Positions 36,546-46,021 of a stretch of DNA of 64,000 nt are shown piece after piece (position 1 is the stretch's first letter; every line of letters begins with the position of its first letter). The stretch spans positions 62,001-126,000 of the forward strand of contig NZ_WTYO01000002.1 in NCBI RefSeq assembly GCF_009827515.1. Reading direction: 5' to 3'. Source of the DNA: Pelagerythrobacter marinus (GTDB lineage: Bacteria > Pseudomonadota > Alphaproteobacteria > Sphingomonadales > Sphingomonadaceae). Below the pieces are notes generated by a model. The model was given only the letters and a program-made list of their open reading frames with translations, was not told the DNA's origin and ran no database searches. Both the position numbers and the translations under genes were made by a program.

Positions 36546-37223
36546 ATGCGCATACTGATCGTCGAGGATGAACCGACACTCGGCCAGCAGCTCAAGTCCA
36601 CGCTCGAACAGAACGGCTACGCGGTCGATCTTTCGACCGACGGCGAAGACGGCCATTTCCTCGGCTCGACCGAGGATTACGACGCGGTCATCCTCGATCT
36701 CGGCCTGCCCGAGATCGACGGCCTGACCGTGCTCGGCATGTGGCGGCGCGAAGGGCGCACGTTCCCCGTTCTCGTCCTGACCGCGCGCGACAGCTGGTCG
36801 GACAAGGTCGCCGGGCTCGACGCCGGGGCCGACGACTACCTCGCCAAGCCCTTCCAGACCGAGGAACTGATCGCCCGCCTGCGCGCGCTGATCCGCCGCG
36901 CTTCGGGCAATACCTCGAGCGAGCTGATCGCCGGCGACGTGCGGCTGGATACGCGCTCGGGCCGGGTCACGCTGAAGGGGGAGCCGGTCAAGCTGACCGC
37001 GCAGGAATACAAGCTGCTGAGCTACCTGATGCACCACAAGGGCAAGGTGGTCAGCCGTACCGAGCTGATCGAACACATCTACGATCAGGATTTCGACCGC
37101 GATTCGAACACGATCGAGGTCTTCGTTACCCGCATCCGCAAGAAGCTGGGCGCGGACGTGATCACGACCATCCGTGGCCTCGGCTATAGCCTCGACGACC
37201 CCGACGACGCACCGCGCGCCTGA
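36546..37223 (+). CDS. OmpR/PhoP-family response regulator
   Basis: This 225-residue regulator has a receiver domain (ILIVEDEPTLGQQLKS, AVILDLGLPEIDG with phosphoacceptor Asp near residue 51, VLVLTARDSWSDKV, LAKPF) and a winged helix (KLTAQEYKLLSYLMHHKGKV, SNTIEVFVTRIRKKLGAD). It is coupled to the kinase gene that follows and overlaps it. ATG at 36546. Confidence 0.95.
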   Translation: MRILIVEDEPTLGQQLKSTLEQNGYAVDLSTDGEDGHFLGSTEDYDAVILDLGLPEIDGLTVLGMWRREGRTFPVLVLTARDSWSDKVAGLDAGADDYLAKPFQTEELIARLRALIRRASGNTSSELIAGDVRLDTRSGRVTLKGEPVKLTAQEYKLLSYLMHHKGKVVSRTELIEHIYDQDFDRDSNTIEVFVTRIRKKLGADVITTIRGLGYSLDDPDDAPRA

Positions 37224-38715
37224 CGACCCGGCGCGCGCGCCCGCCACCCGCGGGCCGGCACCGGTCGCGGGCGGCGGCGCGGGCGATGGTGGGGGCGATG
37301 GTTCCGGCGATCCGGGCCCCGGCGGCCCGGGCGGGGGCGGGGACGACCTTGCCTCCCCCCATACCGGCAGCCTCGCCCGGCGGATGCTGCTCATCGCCGC
37401 GGGCTGGATCGTCGTCCTGCTTCTGGGCGGGGGGATCGCGCTGGAACGGACCCTGACCGGCCAGGTCGAACGCAGTTTCGACGAGCGGCTCGGCTACCTG
37501 CTCAACACGATGATCGTCATTTCGGAAGTCGCGCCCGACGGCGAGGTCTATTTCATCCGCCCGATCGGCGAACCGCGCTTCCTCGAACCCAACAGCGGCA
37601 TGTACTGGCAGATCACCGCCGAAGGGCGCGAGGGGTTCGAATCCTATTCGCTCGAACCCTCGCAATCGCTGTGGGACCGCACGCTGACCCCGCGCGGCGG
37701 GCATCTCGACAACCAGCCGCACTACTACGACAATCTCGAGTTCCCGGAAGAGCCCCTGCGGGTGGTCGAACGCAGCGTGATCCTGCCCGACAGCGAGACG
37801 CGCTGGACCTTCATGGTCGCCGCCGCGCGCGAGGAACTGGACGCGCAGATCGTCCGCATCCGCTCGATCCTGACGTGGAGCTTCGTCGCGCTCGGCCTCG
37901 GCCTGTTCGGGATGGCCGTGCTGCAAAGCTATTACGGGCTGCGTCCGCTGCGGCGCATCCGCGCGGCGATCCAGCGAATCCGCACGACCGGCAGCAACCG
38001 GGTTTCCGACCCCCTGCCGCTGGAGGTGCAGCCACTGGTGGAGGAGCTGAACATGCTCCTCGCCCACTCGGAACGACAGGCGGAAGAGGCGCGGACCCAT
38101 GCCGGCAACCTCGCCCATGCGCTCAAGACCCCGCTGACCGTGGTCAACAACGCCGCCACCGCGCAGGCGCCGGACCTTGCCGCGACCGTGATCCGCGAGG
38201 CGCGAACCATGCGCCGCCACGTCGATCACCACCTGGCCCGCGCGCGCGCGGTGGGTCGCCGATCGGTCGGCCACGCGCGGACCCCGGCCTGCGAAAGCGC
38301 TGAGGCCGTGCGCCGCGCGGTCGAGCGCCTTTATCCCGACGTGCGGTTCGACATCGACGGCAACCGCCAGGCGCGCGTCGCGATCGAGCGGCAGGACCTC
38401 GACGAGATCCTCGGCAACCTGATCGAGAATGCCGCGAAATACGGCGGCGGCAGCGTCTTCGTGACGATCGACGCGGAGCCCGATGCGGAGCGCTGCGTGA
38501 CCTGGATCGAGGACGACGGCGCCGGCATCCCCCCGGCGGAGCGAACGCGCATCTTCGATCGCGGCGCGCGGCTCGATACCGACAAGCCGGGGACCGGGCT
38601 GGGCCTCGCGATCGTGCGCGACGTGGCGGAGATATATGGCGGCGCGGTCGAACTGGACGAGAGCGAAGACCTCGGCGGCCTGCTCGTCCGGTTGATCCTC
38701 CCGCGCGCGGCCTAG
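37174..38715 (+). CDS. PhoQ-like membrane sensor histidine kinase
   Basis: This protein of up to 513 residues has a helix (MLLIAAGWIVVLLLGGGIAL), a periplasmic sensor, a second helix (ILTWSFVALGLGLFGMAVL), a HAMP-like linker, an H-box LAHALKTPLTVVNNAA (near residue 315), an N-box NLIENAAKYGG and G-boxes DDGAGIP and GTGLGLAIV. The start is uncertain: GTG at 37174 overlaps the regulator by 50 nt and adds a Gly/Asp-rich cytosolic tail of about 50 residues; the next ATG, 37384, is at the first helix. Confidence 0.9.
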   Translation: MASAIASTTPTTHRAPDDPARAPATRGPAPVAGGGAGDGGGDGSGDPGPGGPGGGGDDLASPHTGSLARRMLLIAAGWIVVLLLGGGIALERTLTGQVERSFDERLGYLLNTMIVISEVAPDGEVYFIRPIGEPRFLEPNSGMYWQITAEGREGFESYSLEPSQSLWDRTLTPRGGHLDNQPHYYDNLEFPEEPLRVVERSVILPDSETRWTFMVAAAREELDAQIVRIRSILTWSFVALGLGLFGMAVLQSYYGLRPLRRIRAAIQRIRTTGSNRVSDPLPLEVQPLVEELNMLLAHSERQAEEARTHAGNLAHALKTPLTVVNNAATAQAPDLAATVIREARTMRRHVDHHLARARAVGRRSVGHARTPACESAEAVRRAVERLYPDVRFDIDGNRQARVAIERQDLDEILGNLIENAAKYGGGSVFVTIDAEPDAERCVTWIEDDGAGIPPAERTRIFDRGARLDTDKPGTGLGLAIVRDVAEIYGGAVELDESEDLGGLLVRLILPRAA

Positions 38716-38719
38716 CCGG

Positions 38720-39253
38720 CTAGAGAATGGCGAGCGTGCAGGGCACGTCGCGGGGGCCGTCGCGATCGAAAGGGAAGACACTCAGGACCAGCTTGACGAA
38801 CTTCTTGGCCGGCCGGCCCGGCGCATCGTCGATCGCGGCGCGGAAGTAGAGCTTGGTCTCCGATTCGCGGGCGAGGAACGGGTCGAGCGGCTGGAGACTC
38901 GGCCCGTCCGAACGGCGTTCCATCTCCGAACCCGGGGCATCGCGATAGAGCGCGCCGCCCGAGGCGTGGGTCGTATCCCAATCGACGATCTTCGCGCCGG
39001 AGGGGGTGTTGTTCGCGATCTCCAGCGTCCACCGGTATCGGCGCGCGCCCTCGTCCTCCCAGTCGCCGTCGATCACGCGCACCTCGAAATCCGCGCGCCG
39101 GGCCAGCCGGAAATGCTTCCACTCCTCGCGCGCGATGCCCGATGCGGCGGCGGCGGCGAAGGGCAGCAGATATTCGAGCCCGCCCAGCGTGGCGGCGGCG
39201 TCGCGCGACCTGTCGGCCTCGCCGCCGGGGGCGGAGGCGCCGCCTTCGCTCAA
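38720..39253 (-). CDS. Unknown protein translationally coupled to chorismate mutase
   Basis: I do not recognise this 177-residue protein. It starts at a TTG overlapping the stop of the chorismate mutase gene. It contains TLGGLEYLLPFAAAAASGIA, a hydrophobic stretch, then a likely beta-rich domain (ADFEVRVIDGDWEDEG, YRWTLEIANNTPSGAKIVDW, FVKLVLSVFPFDRDG). No signal peptide is clear. The beta-rich region ends PCTLAIL. Coupling and conserved-looking composition argue that it is real. Confidence 0.62.
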   Translation of the reverse strand: MSEGGASAPGGEADRSRDAAATLGGLEYLLPFAAAAASGIAREEWKHFRLARRADFEVRVIDGDWEDEGARRYRWTLEIANNTPSGAKIVDWDTTHASGGALYRDAPGSEMERRSDGPSLQPLDPFLARESETKLYFRAAIDDAPGRPAKKFVKLVLSVFPFDRDGPRDVPCTLAIL

Positions 39254-39585
39254 GCGCGGCCGCCTTCGCGCGCGCGCTCGTGGTGGCGAATGACCTCGTC
39301 GATGATGAAGCGCAGGAACTTCTCCGAGAACTCGGGATCGAGCTGCGCGTCCTCCGCCAGCGCGCGCAGGCGGGCGATCTGCTCGGTCTCGCGCGCAGGG
39401 TCGGCCGGGGGCAGGGCGTTGGCCGCCTTGTATTCGCCCACGGCCTGGGTGATGCGAAACCGCTCCGCCAGGATATGGATCAGCGCGGCATCGATATTGT
39501 CGATGCTGCGGCGGAAGGCGGCGAGCTGCGCGTCGCCGGCGGCGGCGGGCGGGGCGTTCGGATCCAGGGTCGCGGAATCGGGCAT
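39250..39585 (-). CDS. Chorismate mutase (AroQ class)
   Basis: This 111-residue all-helical enzyme converts chorismate to prephenate for Phe and Tyr synthesis. It has RRSIDNIDAALIHILAERFR (near residue 25, with active-site Arg residues), VGEYKAANALPPADPARE with the catalytic Lys, and LRFIIDEVIRHHE. It is an uncoupled monofunctional mutase. It is divergent from the polyprenyl synthase. ATG at 39585. Confidence 0.92.
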   Translation of the reverse strand: MPDSATLDPNAPPAAAGDAQLAAFRRSIDNIDAALIHILAERFRITQAVGEYKAANALPPADPARETEQIARLRALAEDAQLDPEFSEKFLRFIIDEVIRHHERAREGGRA

Positions 39586-39663
39586 CGCGGGCGGGCTTAT
39601 CACGCGCCCGCGAACAAATCCAAGCTTGCCAAGCCCCGCCATGCGCCGCAATGCGGGCGCGCA

Positions 39664-40689
39664 ATGACTGCCGATATCGTCCCCCTGCCGCGCCGGAACC
39701 CGGCCGATGCGCCGCCCACGCTCGAACCCATGCTGGCGCTGACGGCGAACGGCATGAACTCGGTCAACGCGGTGATCCTCGAACGGATGCAGAGCGAAAT
39801 CCCGCTGATCCCGCGGCTCGCCGGGCACCTGATCTCCGGCGGGGGCAAGCGCCTGCGCCCGATGCTCACGCTCGCCGGGGCGGAGCTGGTCGGATACCAG
39901 GGCACGCGCCATCATCGCCTGGCCGCGGCGGTGGAATTCATCCACACCGCCACCCTGCTGCACGACGATGTCGTGGACGGCAGCGAGCTGCGGCGCGGCA
40001 AGGCGGCGGCCAATATCATCTTCGGCAACCCGGCCACCGTGCTGGTCGGCGATTTCCTGTTCAGCCGCGCCTTCGAACTGATGACCGAGGATGGCAGCCT
40101 GAAAGTGCTGAAGATCCTTTCGGGCGCCAGCGCGGTGATTGCCGAGGGCGAAGTCTCGCAGCTGACCGCGCAGCGCCAGATCGAAACGAGCGAGGAGCGC
40201 TATCTCCAGATCATCGGCGCGAAGACGGCCGCGCTGTTCGCCGCCGCCAGCCGGATCAGCGCAGTCGTGGCCGAGTGCGGGGAGCGCGAGGAACAGGCGC
40301 TGGACGATTACGGCCGCAACCTCGGCGTCGCCTTCCAGCTGGTGGACGACGCGATCGATTACGATTCGGATGCCGCCGAAATGGGCAAGGACCGCGGCGA
40401 CGACTTCCGCGAAGGGAAGATGACCCTGCCCGTGATCTTCGCCTATGCCCGCGGCACGGCGGAAGAGCGCAAGTTCTGGCAGGCCGCGATTGCCGGCCAC
40501 CGCACGGCGGACGCCGACCTGGCCGAGGCGATCCACCTGATCGACAAGTACGACGCGGTCGAGGCGACGCGCGAGCGGGCGCGCCATTTCGCCGCGCGCG
40601 CGGTCGATGCGATCTCGATCTTCCCCGACGGCAAGGCGCGCTCGGCCATGGCCGAAGCCGCGCATTTCGCGGTCGCGCGCGGTTATTGA
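39664..40689 (+). CDS. ispB: Polyprenyl diphosphate synthase (octaprenyl-type)
   Basis: This 341-residue trans-prenyltransferase has the first Asp motif LLHDDVVDGSELRRGK (near residue 99) and the second FQLVDDAIDYDSD (near residue 226). The GGGKRLRPML segment binds IPP. It lengthens farnesyl diphosphate to make the side chain of ubiquinone; chain length cannot be set by eye. ATG at 39664. Confidence 0.94.
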   Translation: MTADIVPLPRRNPADAPPTLEPMLALTANGMNSVNAVILERMQSEIPLIPRLAGHLISGGGKRLRPMLTLAGAELVGYQGTRHHRLAAAVEFIHTATLLHDDVVDGSELRRGKAAANIIFGNPATVLVGDFLFSRAFELMTEDGSLKVLKILSGASAVIAEGEVSQLTAQRQIETSEERYLQIIGAKTAALFAAASRISAVVAECGEREEQALDDYGRNLGVAFQLVDDAIDYDSDAAEMGKDRGDDFREGKMTLPVIFAYARGTAEERKFWQAAIAGHRTADADLAEAIHLIDKYDAVEATRERARHFAARAVDAISIFPDGKARSAMAEAAHFAVARGY

Positions 40690-40701
40690 GCCTCCGCAGC
40701 G

Positions 40702-41088
40702 ATGAAACCGGCGATGAAGGCAGCGGCCAGCCCCGAAGCCTTCGTCGAAAGCCTGTCCGGCTGGCAGGCGCGCGTCGTGCCTCCCATGCGCGAGACGATT
40801 GCCGCGGCCGCACCGTTCGAACAGGCGATCAAGTGGGGCAACCTGGTCTTCCTCGACAATGGTCCGTGCATCCTCATCCGCGCCGAGCCGGAGCGCGTCC
40901 TGCTCGGTTTCTGGCGCGGCAAGCGGCTGACCGGGATCGAGCCGCGAATCAGGCCGAGCGGAAAATATGAACTGGGCAACCTCGTGCTGCGTGAAGGCGA
41001 TGCGATCGATCCTGCGGCGCTCGCGCGGCTGGCGCGCGAGGCGGCGGCCCTCAACCGCGCGCTGGGCGACCCGACGGCCCGGGGCTGA
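40702..41088 (+). CDS. DUF1801-domain protein
   Basis: This 128-residue protein has a YdhG-like DUF1801 fold: AAAAPFEQAIKWGNLVFLDN, RVLLGFWRGKRLTGIEPRIR and an acidic C-terminal helix. Function is unknown. It starts 12 nt after ispB on the same strand, so the two may be in one operon. An in-frame ATG at 40714 is also possible. Confidence 0.8.
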   Translation: MKPAMKAAASPEAFVESLSGWQARVVPPMRETIAAAAPFEQAIKWGNLVFLDNGPCILIRAEPERVLLGFWRGKRLTGIEPRIRPSGKYELGNLVLREGDAIDPAALARLAREAAALNRALGDPTARG

Positions 41089-41192
41089 CCGCCGGCGTTG
41101 CGGCGCGGCTGGCCTGCCGGCGCAACCTCGCCGGGCAGGGGGACGCCACGCCATCTCGACTTCGCTCGGCCCGACGGGATAGGGAACGGCCC

Positions 41193-43667
41193 GTGCCCGC
41201 CGAGCTTCCCATCCACGCCGTCCTGCCCGAGCTGCTGGCCGCCTTGCGCGGGCCCGGTGCGGCCGTGCTGGTCGCGCCGCCGGGGGCGGGCAAGACCACC
41301 GCGGTCGCCCCGGCCCTGCTGGGCGAGGAATGGTGCAGCGGGCAGGTGATCGTGCTCAGCCCGCGGCGGGTCGCGGCCCGTGCCGCGGCCGAGCGCATGG
41401 CCGCGCTCATCGGCGAAAAGCCGGGCGAAACAGTCGGTTACATGACACGTCTCGACAGCCGCACATCGGCGCGAACGCGCGTGCTGGTGATGACGGAGGC
41501 GATCTTCGTCAACCGGATCGTGGCCGACGCGGAACTGCCCGGCGTTTCCGCCGTGCTGTTCGACGAGGCGCACGAACGGCACCTCGACAGCGACCTCGGG
41601 CTGGCGCTCGCGCTCGAAAGCCGCGCGGTCCTGCGCGAGGACCTGCGCATCTGCGTGATGTCGGCGACGATCGACGGCGCGCGCTTCGCCGCCCTGCTGG
41701 GGGACGATGCCCCGGTCGTGGAAAGCGAGGGGCGCGCTTTTCCCCTGGAAATCAGGTGGCTGGGATCGTTCCCTGACAAGCGGATAGAGGATGCGATGGC
41801 CGCCGCCGTCATGACCGCCTGGCGCGAGACGGCAGGCGATGGCGCGGGGGCGGGCGGCGACCTGCTCGCCTTCCTGCCCGGTGCCGGGGAAATCGCGCGG
41901 GTGCAGGAACGGCTCGCCGAACGGCTGCCCGACACCCCGGTCCTGCCGCTCCACGGCCAGGTCGATCCCGCGGCCCAGCGCGCCGCGCTCCGCCGCGATC
42001 CGCAGGGCCGCCGCCGGATCGTGCTCGCGACCGCGATCGCGGAAACCTCGCTGACGCTCGACGGGGTGTCGGTGGTCGTGGACAGCGGCCTCGCCCGCCA
42101 CGCGCTGTTCGACAAGGCGGCGGGCACGACCCATCTCGTCACCCGCCGTGCCAGCCAGGCCGCGGCCGGGCAGCGCGCCGGCCGCGCGGCGCGGCAGGGC
42201 CCGGGCGTCGCCTATCGCCTGTGGGAAGAGGCGGCCCACCCCGGACGGCCCGCGTTCGACCTGCCGGAAATTGCCAGCGCCGATCTCGCCCCGCTCGTCC
42301 TCGCGCTCGCGCGGTGGGGCACGGCCGATCCCGCCTCGCTGCCGTGGATCGACCCGCCGCCGGCAGCCGCCGTCGCCTCGGCGCGCGAACGGCTCGAACG
42401 GCTCGGCGCGCTCGATGGCGCGGGGCGGATCACGCCGCGCGGCGAGACGCTGGCCGCGCTGCCGCTGGGGCCGGCCCATGCCGCCATGGTCCTGTTCGGC
42501 GCGGAGCACGGCGCGGCGGAAGAGGCGGCGCGGATCGCGCTGCTGCTGCAGGAGCGCGGGCTGGGCGGCCGGGGGGAGGACCTGGCGTCACGCCTCCAGC
42601 GCTGGGCCGGCGACCGCTCCGCCCGCGCCGGGGCGAGCCGCAAGCTGGCCGCGCGCTGGGCCGCGCAGGCGGTCAAGCTGGCGGGGACGGACAAGCCGGC
42701 GGCGGCGGATCGGGGGGCAGGCGCGGTCCCGCCCGGCATCCTGCTCGCCGCCGGAATGCCCGACAACGTCGCCCGGCGACGCGATCGCTCGGGCGAACAC
42801 TGGCTCTCGGCCGGGGGGCGCGGGTTCGTGCTCGACCCGGCGAGCCCGCTCGCGCGCAGCGAGTGGATCGCGATCGGCGATGCCCAGGGGCAGGCGAAAG
42901 GCGCGCGGATCACCGCCGCCCTGCCGCTGGAGGAAAGCGCGATCGAGCGCTGGCTGCCCGAACGGATCGCGCGGCGGCAGGTGGTCCGCTGGAACGAGGG
43001 GGAGCAGCGGATCGAGGCGCGGCTGGAGCGGCGGCTTGACGCCATCGTCCTCGCGAGCGGCCCCGACCCAGCGCCCGATGGCGAGGCCGCTGTGGATATC
43101 CTTGTGGAAAAGGCGGTGGAACGGCTGGGGACATGGCTCCCCCCCGATCTCCTCGCCCGCGCGCGCCATGCCGGCATCCGCGCGCTCGAACCCGGGGAAC
43201 TGGCGGCGAATGCCGATCTCTGGCTGCGCCCCCTGCTTGCCGGGCGACGCGATCTCGCGGTCCCGCGGGGGCGGGTGGTGGAGGCCCTGCTCGGGCTGCT
43301 CGACTGGGACAGCCGCCAGGCGCTCGATCGCGGCGCCCCGCGCGAGTTCGTCTCGCCCGCGGGCACCCGCCACGCGATCGATTACACCGGCGACGACGCG
43401 CCGAGCGTGGAAGTGCGGGTCCAGGCGCTGTTCGGGCTGGAGCGGCACCCGGTGATCGGCGACACGCCGCTGCTGCTCAAGCTGACCAGCCCCGCGGGCC
43501 GGCCGATCCAGGCCACTCGCGACCTGCCGGGCTTCTGGCGCGGATCGTGGGCCGAGGTGAAGAAGGAGATGAAGGGCCGCTATCCCAAGCACCGCTGGCC
43601 CGAGGAACCCTGGGCCGAAAAGCCGAGCCTGAAGACGAGGAACGCCTTTTCACGCGGCGATTCGTGA
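41193..43667 (+). CDS. hrpB: ATP-dependent helicase HrpB
   Basis: This 824-residue DEAH-box helicase has Walker A APPGAGKTTAVA (near residue 29), the box DEAHERHLDSD (near residue 126), SAT in VMSATIDG, and the motif VI region QRAGRAAR (near residue 329). The C-terminal HrpB domain ends in WPEEPWAEKPSLK, as in the family. Its role in vivo is unclear. The start is GTG at 41193. Confidence 0.95.
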   Translation: MPAELPIHAVLPELLAALRGPGAAVLVAPPGAGKTTAVAPALLGEEWCSGQVIVLSPRRVAARAAAERMAALIGEKPGETVGYMTRLDSRTSARTRVLVMTEAIFVNRIVADAELPGVSAVLFDEAHERHLDSDLGLALALESRAVLREDLRICVMSATIDGARFAALLGDDAPVVESEGRAFPLEIRWLGSFPDKRIEDAMAAAVMTAWRETAGDGAGAGGDLLAFLPGAGEIARVQERLAERLPDTPVLPLHGQVDPAAQRAALRRDPQGRRRIVLATAIAETSLTLDGVSVVVDSGLARHALFDKAAGTTHLVTRRASQAAAGQRAGRAARQGPGVAYRLWEEAAHPGRPAFDLPEIASADLAPLVLALARWGTADPASLPWIDPPPAAAVASARERLERLGALDGAGRITPRGETLAALPLGPAHAAMVLFGAEHGAAEEAARIALLLQERGLGGRGEDLASRLQRWAGDRSARAGASRKLAARWAAQAVKLAGTDKPAAADRGAGAVPPGILLAAGMPDNVARRRDRSGEHWLSAGGRGFVLDPASPLARSEWIAIGDAQGQAKGARITAALPLEESAIERWLPERIARRQVVRWNEGEQRIEARLERRLDAIVLASGPDPAPDGEAAVDILVEKAVERLGTWLPPDLLARARHAGIRALEPGELAANADLWLRPLLAGRRDLAVPRGRVVEALLGLLDWDSRQALDRGAPREFVSPAGTRHAIDYTGDDAPSVEVRVQALFGLERHPVIGDTPLLLKLTSPAGRPIQATRDLPGFWRGSWAEVKKEMKGRYPKHRWPEEPWAEKPSLKTRNAFSRGDS

Positions 43668-43684
43668 TCTAGAGGACCGAGCCC

Positions 43685-43963
43685 ATGGCAGCCCGTATCT
43701 ATCAGCGACCCAAGAACGCGATGCAGTCCGGCAAGGCCCGGATCGACGAATGGGTGCTCGAATTCGAGCAGACCGAGGCGCGCCTGCCCGATCCGCTGAT
43801 GGGCTGGATCGGCAGCGGCGACACCCAGGCGCAGGTCCAGCTGACGTTCCCCGACAAGGCGGCGGCGCAGGCCTATGCCGCGAAATACGGCATTCCCGCG
43901 CGCGTTCACGAAACGCCGCCGCGGCATCTCAAGCTCCAGGCCTACGCCGACAATTTCCGCTGA
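43685..43963 (+). CDS. NADH dehydrogenase accessory subunit, NDUFS4-like (ETC complex I)
   Basis: This 92-residue protein matches the small alphaproteobacterial complex I subunit: ARIYQRPKNAMQSGKARIDE, WVLEFEQTEARLPDPLMGW, GSGDTQAQVQLTFPDKAAAQ and PRHLKLQAYADNFR. It is a homologue of mitochondrial NDUFS4 (AQDQ). It lies apart from the nuo operon, as is usual. ATG at 43685. Confidence 0.93.
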   Translation: MAARIYQRPKNAMQSGKARIDEWVLEFEQTEARLPDPLMGWIGSGDTQAQVQLTFPDKAAAQAYAAKYGIPARVHETPPRHLKLQAYADNFR

Positions 43964-44032
43964 TCGCGCCGGGCGCGCCGCGCGGCCGTCTTCAAGGTTG
44001 AAATCCGCCGCGGGCCCGGCCATATGGCGGCC

Positions 44033-44122
44033 CGGGAGTCGGGTGGACGTTTGCGTTCGCTCACCGGGTCAGGTCCGGAAGGAAGCAGCCCAGGTGAATT
44101 GCGGCGGGTCGCCCGGCTCCTT
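44033..44122 (+). ncRNA. ffs: SRP RNA (4.5S type)
   Basis: The hallmark apex GGTCAGGTCCGGAAGGAAGC is followed by AGCC and lies in a long hairpin: GGAGTCGGG at 44035 pairs with CCCGGCTCC at 44112-44120, with G-U pairs, and a T-run TTTT follows. This is the small bacterial SRP RNA that binds Ffh. It is upstream of dnaX, a conserved position. Ends are estimated to a few bases. Confidence 0.93.
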
Positions 44123-44172
44123 TTCTCCACACCAGCATGACAATCCCCCGGCAAGCGCCTACCTAGGCGAGC

Positions 44173-45993
44173 ATGGGTGATTCACCGACAGACGCGGGAA
44201 ACGGCGCGCACGACCTGCCCTGGGATACGGGGGAGGACGCGGCGGCGAAGCCGAGCGCGGCCGAGCTGGAGGCCGAAGGGCAGGGCGCGATGTTCGGCGA
44301 TGCGCCGGCCGATCCGCCCGTCGATTCTCCCCCAGCGCAGCCGGCGGAGCCTGCCGCCGCGAAAGAAACGCCGCCCCCGGCGAACCAGCCCTATCGCGTG
44401 CTGGCGCGCAAGTATCGCCCGCAGACCTTTTCCCAGCTGATCGGGCAGGAACCGATGGTGCGCACGCTCGCCAACGCGATCGAGCGCGACCGGCTGGCCC
44501 ATGCCTTCCTGATGACCGGCGTGCGCGGGGTGGGCAAGACATCGACCGCGCGGCTGGTGGCCAAGGCGCTCAACTGCATCGGCCCCGACGGGCAGGGCGG
44601 GCCGACGATCGACCCGTGCGGCGTGTGCGAGCCGTGCCGCGCGATCGCCGAGGGGCGCCATATCGACGTGATCGAGATGGACGCCGCCAGCCATACCGGC
44701 GTGGACGACGTGCGCGAGATCATCGAGGCGGTCCGCTACGCCGCGGTCAGCGCGCGTTACAAGATCTATATCATCGACGAAGTTCACATGTTGTCTCGCA
44801 ATGCTTTCAATGCCTTGCTGAAGACACTTGAGGAACCGCCCGCGCATGTGAAGTTCCTCTTCGCGACGACCGAGGTGGACAAGCTGCCGGTCACCGTCCT
44901 CAGCCGGACGCAGCGGTTCGACTTGCGCCGCATCCCGGCCGAACTGCTCCAGGCGCATTTCGCCTGGGTCTGCGAACAGGAAGGGGTCGCGGCCGAGGCC
45001 GAGGCCCTGGCGATGATCGCCGCCGCGGCCGAAGGCTCGGTGCGCGACGGGCTCTCGATCCTCGACCAGGCGATCGCCCATGCCGACCTGGGCGAAGACG
45101 GGCAGGTCACGGCGGATCGGGTGCGCGACATGCTGGGCCTGGCCGACAAGGGCGCGCAGCGCCGCCTGCTCGGCACGATCCTGGAAGGCGATGCGCGGGC
45201 CCTGCTCGACGGCGTATCGGACCAGTACGCGCTCGGCGTCGAACCGCTGGCGCTGATGCGCGGGCTGATGGATCTCGTCCATCGGATCACCGTCGCCCAG
45301 ATCGGCCAGGCGGAGCCCGACGCGCCGAGCGCGGAGGAACGGGCCGCGCTGGCCGAATGGGCGGCGCGCCTTTCCGCCGGCCAGCTTCACCGCCTGTGGC
45401 AGCTCCTGCTCAAGGGCTACGACGAGGTGCGCCAGGCGCCCGATCCGCTGGTCTCGGCGCAGATGGCGCTCCTGCGCGTGCTCCACGCCGCCGACCTGCC
45501 CGATCCGGGCAGGCTGGCGAAGAAGCTGGACGACATGGCCGCCAGCGGCGTCGCCCCTGCTGCCGGCGACGCGGCTGCCCCCTCCGGCACCGCCCCGGCC
45601 GCCGCCGGCGCGATCGACTGGCAGGCGCTGGTCGAGCAGGTCGATGCCGCCGGCGCGCTGCGCGTGGCGCAGACGATGCGCGACTGGGTCCGCCCGGTGG
45701 AGGTGGCGCAGGGCCGGCTGGTCTATGCCCTCGCGCCCGGCTTCGTCGGCGATCCGGCGGCCGATTTCCGCGACACGCTCTACAAGCTCACCGGCAGCCG
45801 GTGGGACGTCGAACAGCGCGAGACCGGCGGCGAGCCGAGCTTGCGCGAGCGCGAGGAAGCGGCGAAAGCGGAAGCTCAGGCGAAAATGCGCGCGCACCCG
45901 CTGGTCGAGGCGGCCTTCGAGGCTTTCCCCGAGGCCGAGCTGGTCGAGGATGCCGAGATCCAGCCCGCCGGCCGCCAGGCCTGGGGCCGCTGA
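44173..45993 (+). CDS. dnaX: DNA polymerase III subunit gamma/tau
   Basis: This 606-residue clamp-loader subunit has Walker A GVRGVGKTSTAR (near residue 117), Zn-binding Cys (CIGPDGQGG, CGVCEPC), DEVHMLSRNAFNALLKTLEE and an SRT sensor in VLSRTQRFDL. About 70 acidic/Pro-rich residues precede the usual start QPYRVLARKYRPQTF, as in other alphaproteobacteria. No obvious programmed frameshift motif is seen. It is followed by ybaB. Confidence 0.95.
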   Translation: MGDSPTDAGNGAHDLPWDTGEDAAAKPSAAELEAEGQGAMFGDAPADPPVDSPPAQPAEPAAAKETPPPANQPYRVLARKYRPQTFSQLIGQEPMVRTLANAIERDRLAHAFLMTGVRGVGKTSTARLVAKALNCIGPDGQGGPTIDPCGVCEPCRAIAEGRHIDVIEMDAASHTGVDDVREIIEAVRYAAVSARYKIYIIDEVHMLSRNAFNALLKTLEEPPAHVKFLFATTEVDKLPVTVLSRTQRFDLRRIPAELLQAHFAWVCEQEGVAAEAEALAMIAAAAEGSVRDGLSILDQAIAHADLGEDGQVTADRVRDMLGLADKGAQRRLLGTILEGDARALLDGVSDQYALGVEPLALMRGLMDLVHRITVAQIGQAEPDAPSAEERAALAEWAARLSAGQLHRLWQLLLKGYDEVRQAPDPLVSAQMALLRVLHAADLPDPGRLAKKLDDMAASGVAPAAGDAAAPSGTAPAAAGAIDWQALVEQVDAAGALRVAQTMRDWVRPVEVAQGRLVYALAPGFVGDPAADFRDTLYKLTGSRWDVEQRETGGEPSLREREEAAKAEAQAKMRAHPLVEAAFEAFPEAELVEDAEIQPAGRQAWGR

Positions 45994-46021
45994 CCCGAAC
46001 GGAACAACGAGGACGCAAGCG

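Noticed and set aside
44780-44840. Lower-GC stretch in dnaX as a frameshift site
   Set aside because: No slippery A-run is present, and the frame continues through normal clamp-loader motifs.
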